The translations under genes and the position numbers were made by a program. DNA of 64,000 bases. Origin: Streptomyces rhizoryzae (GTDB lineage Bacteria; Actinomycetota; Actinomycetes; Streptomycetales; Streptomycetaceae). The stretch is taken from NCBI RefSeq assembly GCF_023155275.1, contig NZ_JALMUV010000003.1, positions 186,001 to 250,000 on the forward strand. The letters run 5' to 3'. Position 1 is the first letter of the stretch, and every line of letters begins with the position of its first letter. Below the pieces are notes generated by a model. The model was not told the DNA's origin, did not search any database, and worked only from the letters and a program-made list of their open reading frames with translations. Positions 58,886 to 64,000 of the stretch are shown in pieces.

Positions 58886-58987
58886 GCGCCGCCTACCCGG
58901 CGTCACCGACCCCATCGACAGCAACCCCCAGCACACCCCCCACGCACGCGAGCCGGCGAGGAGCCGCGGACAAGGACAGGAACGGAC

Positions 58988-60787
58988 ATGACACAGACCG
59001 AGGACCGGGCCGGGGCCACCGAGCGCAACCCTGCGCAGATCGTGGAGATGTCCTGGGACCCGATCACCCGGATCATCGGCAACCTGGGCATCTACACCAA
59101 GATCGACTTCGCCAACCGTGAAGTGGTCGAGTGCCACAGCACCTCGTCGCTGTTCCGCGGCTACTCGGTGTTCATGAAGGGCAAGGACCCCCGGGACGCC
59201 GGCTTCATCACCTCGCGCATCTGCGGGATCTGCGGCGACAACCACACCACCTGCTCCAACTACGCCCAGCAGATGGCCTACGGCATCAAGCCCCCCATGC
59301 TCGCCGACCACATCGTCAACCTCGGCGAAGCGGCCGAGTACATGTTCGACCACACCATCTTCCAGGACAACATGGTGTTCGTCGACTTCTGCGAGGCGAT
59401 GGTCAAGGCCACCAACCCGGGCGTGCTGGCCCGGGCCGAGCGCACCCCGGCCCCCCGCGGCGACATCCACGGCTACCGGACGATCGCCGACATCATGCGG
59501 TCGTTCAACCCGTTCGAGGGCGCCATGTACAAGGAAGCGCTCAAGGCCAGCCGCATCACCCGCGAGATGTTCTGCAAGATGGAGGGGCGCCACGTCCACC
59601 CGTCGACGATGTACCCCGGCGGCGTCGGCACGGTCGCGACGCCCTCCACCTTCACCGACTACCTCTCCCGGCTGATGAACGTCCTGGACTTCATCAAGAA
59701 GTCCGTCGCCATGAACGACGACGTCTTCGACTTCTTCTACGAGGCGCTGCCCGGCTACGAGCAGGTGGGACGCCGCCGCATCCTGCTCGGCTGCTGGGGC
59801 GCGTTCCAGGACCCCGAGGTCTGCGACTACCGCTACGCGACGATGAACGAATGGGGCAAGGCGATGTTCGTCACCCCGGGCATCATCGTCGACGGCAAGC
59901 TCGTCACCAACAACCTCGTGGACATCAACCTCGGCATGCGGATCCTGCTGGGCAGCTCCTACTACGAGGACTGGGTCAACGAGGATCCGTTCGTCACCCA
60001 CGACCCGCTCGGCAACCCCGTCGACATGCGCCACCCGTGGAACCAGACCACCGTCCCGGTCCCGCAGAAGCGCGAGTTCGACGGCAAGTACAGCTGGGTG
60101 ATGAGCCCCCGCTGGTACCACAAGGAGACCGACCAGCACCTGGCCCTGGACACCGGCGGCGGCCCGCTGGCCCGCCTGTGGTCCACGGCCCTCAACGGCC
60201 TGGTCGACACGCCGTACGTCAAGGCCACCGGGCACAGCGTCCGCATCACGCTGCCCAGGAGCGAGCAGCTGCCCGAGACCACGCTGGAGTGGAAGATCCC
60301 GCAGTGGAGCAACACCATCGAACGCGACCGCGCCCGCCCCTACTTCGTCGCCTACGCCGCCGCGATGGCCCTGGAGTTCGTGGAGAAGGCGATGGCCCTG
60401 GTCCGGGCCGGTGAACTCAAGGTCTTCGAGAACTTCGAGGTACCCGACGAGGCGATCGGCTGCGGCTTCCACGAAGCCGTCCGCGGCGTCCTCTCGCACC
60501 ACCTGGTGATCAAGGACAAGAAGATCGCCAACTACCACCCCTACCCGCCCACCCCCTGGAACGCCAGCCCCCGCGACAGCTACGGCAACCCCGGCCCCTA
60601 CGAGGACGCCGTACAGGGCCAGCCGATCTTCGAGGAGAACGGCCCCGACGACTTCAAGGGCGTCGACATCATGCGGACCGTCCGCAGCTTCGACCCGTGC
60701 CTGCCCTGCGGCGTCCACATGTACCTCGGCAAGGGCACCACCCGGACCACCGTCCACTCGCCGATCTACGGGGCCGGCCATGGCTGA
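58988..60787 (+). CDS. hhyL: [NiFe]-hydrogenase large subunit, high-affinity group 5 (1h)
   Basis: The protein has 599 residues. The Ni-Fe site is bound by Cys79 and Cys82 (RICGICGDNH) and by Cys571 and Cys574 (DPCLPCGVH). After His577 come 22 residues ending GAGHG, the peptide normally removed by a maturation protease. It oxidises H2 at trace levels to supply electrons during starvation or sporulation. No hyp maturation or protease gene lies in the window, so those must be elsewhere. Its end overlaps the NifU-like gene by eight bases. Confidence 0.95.
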   Translation: MTQTEDRAGATERNPAQIVEMSWDPITRIIGNLGIYTKIDFANREVVECHSTSSLFRGYSVFMKGKDPRDAGFITSRICGICGDNHTTCSNYAQQMAYGIKPPMLADHIVNLGEAAEYMFDHTIFQDNMVFVDFCEAMVKATNPGVLARAERTPAPRGDIHGYRTIADIMRSFNPFEGAMYKEALKASRITREMFCKMEGRHVHPSTMYPGGVGTVATPSTFTDYLSRLMNVLDFIKKSVAMNDDVFDFFYEALPGYEQVGRRRILLGCWGAFQDPEVCDYRYATMNEWGKAMFVTPGIIVDGKLVTNNLVDINLGMRILLGSSYYEDWVNEDPFVTHDPLGNPVDMRHPWNQTTVPVPQKREFDGKYSWVMSPRWYHKETDQHLALDTGGGPLARLWSTALNGLVDTPYVKATGHSVRITLPRSEQLPETTLEWKIPQWSNTIERDRARPYFVAYAAAMALEFVEKAMALVRAGELKVFENFEVPDEAIGCGFHEAVRGVLSHHLVIKDKKIANYHPYPPTPWNASPRDSYGNPGPYEDAVQGQPIFEENGPDDFKGVDIMRTVRSFDPCLPCGVHMYLGKGTTRTTVHSPIYGAGHG

Positions 60788-61331
60788 CCCGGCCCGGCTC
60801 GACGACACCGCGGTGGGCGGCCGGCTCACCCGGATCAACGAGCTGCTGGAGCGCCTGGAGGCGGTGCCCGGACCGACCGCCCAGGACGCGCTGGCGGCGG
60901 TGCGGGCGCTGACCGAGGTCTACGGCGAAGCGCTGGCCCGCGTCCTGGACCACGCCGACCCCGCCGCGGCGGGCGCGTTCGCGGACGACGATCTCCTCGG
61001 CCACCTGATGGTGCTGCACGGCCTGCACCCGGAGCCGGTGGCGGCCCGCGTGGACCGCGCCGTACGGCGGCTGGCCGCGCAGCTGCGCGAACGCGGTGCC
61101 GACCTGGAGCTGGCCGGTATCGACGGGACCGTGGCCCGGGTCCGGCTGACGGCCAAGGGGTGCGGCTCGGGGACCGACGGCGTCCTGGACGCGGTCCGCG
61201 AGACGGTCCTCGCGGTGGCCCCGGAACTCGACGCCGTGGAGCCGGAGCCCGCCACCGGCCGGCCCGCCGCCGCCTTCGTCCCCCTGGACACCGTGACCCG
61301 CCGGCCCACCCAGCCCCAGGGGGCACCATGA
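60780..61331 (+). CDS. NifU C-terminal-domain-like protein
   Basis: The protein has 183 residues. The N-terminal half is helical (NELLERLEAVPGPTAQDALA). The C-terminal half shows a NifU fold (GTVARVRLTAKGCGSGTDGV followed by LDAVRETV), where the usual CxxC is reduced to one Cys. In the hydrogenase operon it may help load iron-sulfur clusters. Its ATG overlaps the hhyL stop, and its own stop overlaps the next ATG (ATGA). Confidence 0.8.
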   Translation: MADPARLDDTAVGGRLTRINELLERLEAVPGPTAQDALAAVRALTEVYGEALARVLDHADPAAAGAFADDDLLGHLMVLHGLHPEPVAARVDRAVRRLAAQLRERGADLELAGIDGTVARVRLTAKGCGSGTDGVLDAVRETVLAVAPELDAVEPEPATGRPAAAFVPLDTVTRRPTQPQGAP

Positions 61332-61930
61332 CCGCCGGCAGCCCGCTGGCCCGGCTCATCCGCGCGGCCGCCGGTGACCGCGCGGCGGCCGGGGAGCGGT
61401 GCGACCTGTGCGCGGCCGACGTCCCCGACGACCACCGCCACCTGTACGACGGCGAGCGGGACGAGGTGCTGTGCGCCTGCCGCCCCTGCTCACTGCTGTT
61501 CGTCCGCGGTGCGGCGAGCGAGGGCCACTACCGGCTGATCCCGCAGCGCCGGATCCGGCTCCCCCCGCTCGACACCGAACCGCTGGGCGTCCCCGTCGGC
61601 CTGGCCTTCTTCGTCCCCCGTACCGACGGCACGGTCGTCGCCCACTACCCGAGCCCGGCCGGCCCGGCACAATGGGAAGTGGACGCCGCCGCGTGGCAGC
61701 GGGTCGCCACTGCGTGCCCCCGGCTGACGACGGTGGCACCCGACGTCGAGGCACTGCTGGTCAACACCGCCCGGGCGCTGCGCCACCACTGGATCGTGCC
61801 GATCGACGACTGCTTGCGCCTGGTCGCCCTGGTGAGACAGGAGTGGCGGGGACTGTCCGGCGGGGCACGGGTATGGCCCGCCATCGAGGGGTTCTTCGCC
61901 GACCTCACGACCGCAAGGAGCACACCATGA
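61328..61930 (+). CDS. DUF5947 family protein
   Basis: The protein has 200 residues. The N-terminal part has two cysteine pairs (RCDLCAADVP and LCACRPCSLLFV) that could bind zinc or an FeS cluster. The central part is FFVPRTDGTVVAHYPSPAGP, and the end is LRLVALVRQEWRGLSGGARV. I recognise it as DUF5947, found with actinobacterial hydrogenases, with a possible role in maturation. Overlaps on both sides (ATGA) show tight coupling. Confidence 0.82.
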   Translation: MTAGSPLARLIRAAAGDRAAAGERCDLCAADVPDDHRHLYDGERDEVLCACRPCSLLFVRGAASEGHYRLIPQRRIRLPPLDTEPLGVPVGLAFFVPRTDGTVVAHYPSPAGPAQWEVDAAAWQRVATACPRLTTVAPDVEALLVNTARALRHHWIVPIDDCLRLVALVRQEWRGLSGGARVWPAIEGFFADLTTARSTP

Positions 61931-62133
61931 GCACCATCCGAACCGGCAAACCGGACGTGAAACCGGATACGCCCACCCACGTCCGCGGCCTCCACCAAGG
62001 CAACAAGGGCCCCCACGGGCACCAGGCCGGACACCACAAGGACGGCACCGCCGACGCGCGCCGTTCGACGGGCATCCACTGGAAGAAGCACAACGCGATC
62101 ATGAAGATCATGCCGAACATTCCGCCGGGATGA
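61927..62133 (+). CDS. small His-rich protein of the hydrogenase operon
   Basis: The protein has 68 residues with nine histidines (VRGLHQGNKGPHGHQAGHHK and IHWKKHNAIMKI). Such stretches can bind nickel, so a nickel-handling role in hydrogenase maturation is a reasonable guess. No known domain is seen. Its ATG overlaps the DUF5947 stop (ATGA), and the next gene follows after 10 bases. Confidence 0.7.
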   Translation: MSTIRTGKPDVKPDTPTHVRGLHQGNKGPHGHQAGHHKDGTADARRSTGIHWKKHNAIMKIMPNIPPG

Positions 62134-62143
62134 GGAGCGACAC

Positions 62144-62302
62144 ATGGCACAGCTGACGGCCCGACGCGTAGTGACCGCGCAGGTGGTGCTCATCGCCGGC
62201 GCGGCGCTCGCCCTGCTGATCCGGGAGATTCCCGGGCTGGTACGCGAAATCCGCATCTGGCGGATGGCTGCCGTCCCCTCCGGGGCCCGCCACCCCCGGT
62301 GA
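62144..62302 (+). CDS. DUF6893-like small membrane protein
   Basis: The protein has 52 residues with GAGGAG before the ATG. One membrane helix (VVLIAGAALALLIREI) lies near residues 14-29, followed by a basic tail (PGLVREIRIWRMAAVPSG). I recognise it as a DUF6893-type tail gene of actinomycete hydrogenase operons. It may anchor the enzyme to the membrane; this is inference. A hairpin follows directly. Confidence 0.75.
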   Translation: MAQLTARRVVTAQVVLIAGAALALLIREIPGLVREIRIWRMAAVPSGARHPR

Positions 62303-62332
62303 GGGCGGGCACGGAGCGAAGACGGCGGCGGT

Positions 62333-62379
62333 GCGCCGGCGGTCCGGTGCGGCGACGGCCGCTCCCGCACCGCCGGCGC
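62333..62379. terminator. bidirectional terminator at the end of the hydrogenase operon
   Basis: GCGCCGGCGGT at 62333-62343 pairs with ACCGCCGGCGC at 62369-62379 around a 25-base loop that can pair further. It lies between the convergent operon end and the quinone reductase gene. Confidence 0.6.
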
Positions 62380-63387
62380 TCAGACGCGCACCACCGCCTT
62401 GCCGGTGTTCCGGCCCGCCAGGAGGCCCAGGAAGGCGTCCACCGCCTGATCGATACCGTCCTGGACGGTCTCCCGGAACACGATGCTCCCGTCCGCCAGC
62501 CAGGAGGCCATGGCGCGGGCGAAGGCCGGGTAGCGGTCGGTGTGGTCGCCGACCTCGAAGCCGCGGAGGGTGAGCCGCTTCTTGATCACCTCGATCATGT
62601 TGCGCGGCCCGGGCGGCGGTTCGCCGTGGTGGTAGCCGGAGATCGCCCCGCACAGCGCCGCCCGGCCACCCGGCCTGAGCGCCGCGATGGCGGCCTCCAG
62701 ATGGTCGCCGCCCACGTTGTCGAAATGCACGTCGATACCGTCCGGCGCGGCCCGTCCCAGCAGCTCGTGCACCCTGCCGCTCCGGTAGTCGAACGCGGCG
62801 GTGTACCCGAGGTCCCCGGTGAGGTGGCGCACCTTGTCCGGGGACCCGGCGCTGCCGATCACCGCCCCCGCGCCGAGCAGCCGGGCGAGCTGACCGGCCA
62901 GACTCCCCACCGCACCGGCCGCGCCGGACACGAACACGGTGTCGCCCTCGCGCACCGCGGCGATCTCCGTCAGCCCCACGTAGGCGCTGAGGCCCGTCAT
63001 CCCCAGCACCCCGAGGAACGCCGAGTCCGGCACCCCCGCCACCCGCTCCGGCCGGGTGAAGCAGCGGGCCGGAGCGACCGCGGCCGTGCGCCAGCCGAGG
63101 TCGCTGAGCACCAGATCGCCGCGGACCAGCCCGTCGGCCCGCGACCGCACCACCTCACCGACCGCCCCGCCCGTCATGGGCCGGTGCAACGGGTAGACGG
63201 GCACGTCGGGCAGGGGGGTGCCCATGAGCACCCGCATGTACGGATCGACCGAGACGAAGCGGTTGCGCACCAGCACCTCGCCCTCGGCGGGCTCGCCCAA
63301 CTCCCGTTCCACCAGCCGGAAATTCGCCGGGGAGGGCATCCCCGCGGGCCGGGCCACCAGGTGCCATTCCCGAGCGGTGAGCGTCAT
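62380..63387 (-). CDS. zinc-independent MDR-type NADP-dependent oxidoreductase (CurA/PTGR-like)
   Basis: The protein has 335 residues. The MDR start is EWHLVARPAGMPSPANFRLV and FVSVDPYMRVLM; the nucleotide site is VFVSGAAGAVGSLAGQLARL, then VIGSAGSPDKVRHLTGDLGY, and FDNVGGDHLEAAI. It has no zinc-binding cysteines. Relatives reduce enones and quinones with NADPH. Its ATG overlaps the HxlR stop (ATGA), so the regulator and enzyme form one operon. Confidence 0.9.
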   Translation of the reverse strand: MTLTAREWHLVARPAGMPSPANFRLVERELGEPAEGEVLVRNRFVSVDPYMRVLMGTPLPDVPVYPLHRPMTGGAVGEVVRSRADGLVRGDLVLSDLGWRTAAVAPARCFTRPERVAGVPDSAFLGVLGMTGLSAYVGLTEIAAVREGDTVFVSGAAGAVGSLAGQLARLLGAGAVIGSAGSPDKVRHLTGDLGYTAAFDYRSGRVHELLGRAAPDGIDVHFDNVGGDHLEAAIAALRPGGRAALCGAISGYHHGEPPPGPRNMIEVIKKRLTLRGFEVGDHTDRYPAFARAMASWLADGSIVFRETVQDGIDQAVDAFLGLLAGRNTGKAVVRV

Positions 63388-63809
63388 GACCGCCGGCCTC
63401 CCCGGTCGCCTGCCCGGTCGCCTGACCGGCCGTCGATCGGGCCCTCCGCCCGGCTGCTCGCCTGCTCGGCCTCCGTCCGGGAGCCGATCTCCACCGCCCA
63501 GCGGTCGGCCCAGCGGACGAGCGGGTGCAGTGCCTGGCACGCCTCCTGTCCCAGCGGGGTGAGGGTGTACCGGGCGTCCGGGAGCTGCCGGACCACCCGG
63601 GCGGCCAGCAGCTCGGTCAGGCGCTGGCGCAGCACGCTGGAGGACATCCCGTCGCACCGCTTCTGCAACGGACGGAACCCCAGCGGGTCCGCCCGCAGCT
63701 CCCACAGGAGCCGCAGACTCCACCGCCGGCCGAACAGATCGAGCGCGGCCCTCACCGGACGGCCGGTGGTGCAACCGCCAACCGGCTGCCCCGGCACAGC
63801 AGTTGTCAT
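63384..63809 (-). CDS. HxlR family transcriptional regulator
   Basis: The protein has 141 residues from the ATG at 63809, which has GGGAGGGGGG nine bases upstream; an ATG at 63854 is possible. The winged helix includes ALDLFGRRWSLRLLWELRAD, FRPLQKRCDGMSSSVLRQRL and YTLTPLGQEACQALHPLVRW. HxlR proteins sense reactive carbonyls or quinones, and the CGMSS-like CDGMSS segment contains one Cys (about residue 52) that could react. It overlaps the oxidoreductase gene and is divergent to a nitronate monooxygenase. Confidence 0.9.
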   Translation of the reverse strand: MTTAVPGQPVGGCTTGRPVRAALDLFGRRWSLRLLWELRADPLGFRPLQKRCDGMSSSVLRQRLTELLAARVVRQLPDARYTLTPLGQEACQALHPLVRWADRWAVEIGSRTEAEQASSRAEGPIDGRSGDRAGDRGGRRS

Positions 63810-63899
63810 CGCGAAGCGCCCCCCTCCCGCTCTCGGTGCTTCGGATTGCGACACGCTACCACCGCCGCGCGCTCCGGAAATCGAAAGGAAGGGGTTGCC

Positions 63900-64000
63900 G
63901 TGGACACCGCCCTGACCACGCCGCTGTGCCAGGCATGGGGGCTCTCCGCCCCGATCGTCCAGGCACCCATCGGATCGGCCACGACTCCGGAACTGGCGGC
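63900..64000 (+). CDS. nitronate monooxygenase, N-terminal end (partial)
   Basis: The gene starts at the GTG at 63900, with AAGGAAGG eight bases upstream, and runs off the end of the window. The 33 visible residues (VDTALTTPLCQAWGLSAPIV, then QAPIGSATTPELA) match the start of FMN-dependent nitronate monooxygenases / 2-nitropropane dioxygenases. It is divergent to the HxlR gene with 90 bases between and may be under HxlR control. Confidence 0.75.
   Translation, partial: MDTALTTPLCQAWGLSAPIVQAPIGSATTPELA

Noticed and set aside
57755..60838. 1027-codon minus-strand frame opposite the hydrogenase genes
   Set aside because: It is a GC-skew shadow. The plus strand has complete cysteine motifs for both hydrogenase subunits.

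Overview
The window looks like Streptomyces chromosome, probably an accessory or arm region. The basis is very high GC, G/C-dominated third codon positions, GTG and TTG starts, several leaderless starts, and typical Streptomyces families (GerW, DUF2180, DUF5947, DUF6893, Lcp-like DUF2236, group 5 [NiFe]-hydrogenase). No rRNA operon, complete insertion sequence, CRISPR array or clear integrase was seen. Many genes are one enzyme paired with one regulator, and several gene remnants mark past deletions.

Layout. 0-6.5 kb: end of an MFS transporter, a frameshifted remnant, an FAD monooxygenase with a TetR repressor, a tiny secreted protein, an NmrA-like reductase, and a nitroreductase/TetR divergent pair. 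6.5-13.6 kb: a hemerythrin remnant, a tRNA-like element, then a two-component system followed by a MacB-type ABC exporter. 13.9-17.3 kb: a flavin-reductase-fold protein, a heptanucleotide repeat, and a three-gene polyprenyl synthase/Lcp-like oxygenase operon. 17.4-30.2 kb: an old yellow enzyme, lspA without a normal start codon, a BtrH-like protein, GerW, an ABC-F protein behind a leader peptide and terminator hairpin, MarR and ArsR regulators with their targets, a second FAD monooxygenase, and a D,D-carboxypeptidase. 30.3-34 kb: a NACHT NTPase (candidate antiphage NLR) and a MarR/VOC pair with two identical operators. 34-36.5 kb: a lasso-peptide locus with an intact precursor and cyclase but a fused, truncated B1/B2 remnant. 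36.5-42.4 kb: a methyltransferase, a TetR/aldolase scar, an unknown 62-residue peptide, a PP2C phosphatase, two alpha/beta hydrolases and a helix-turn-helix repressor at a 34-bp palindrome. 42.4-52.1 kb: an auxiliary tryptophanyl-tRNA synthetase with a Trp-Trp leader peptide, ctaD, a VC0807-like membrane protein with TetR, SulP, DUF2180, a double-truncation scar and beta-carbonic anhydrase. 52.3-55.4 kb: a small double-glycine peptide gene, a VOC/TetR pair, and a hemerythrin and a carbinolamine-dehydratase-like gene flanking a perfect 40-bp palindrome. 55.7-62.3 kb: an eight-gene high-affinity [NiFe]-hydrogenase operon (hhySL). 62.4-64 kb: an HxlR/quinone-reductase pair and the start of a nitronate monooxygenase.

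Common themes. Regulators repeatedly sit beside one target, with palindromic operators visible between them (3.4, 5.8, 24.8, 26.0, 33.5, 40.3, 47.7 and 53.3 kb). Two genes that may protect translation (ABC-F and auxiliary TrpRS) each follow a short leader peptide and hairpin, which suggests ribosome-controlled attenuation. The hydrogenase operon would let the cell use trace H2 during starvation, but no hyp maturation genes are present here. The lasso locus encodes a novel-looking 17-residue core but appears unable to complete maturation with the local genes. All functional calls are from reading the sequence and family knowledge; no database search was run.
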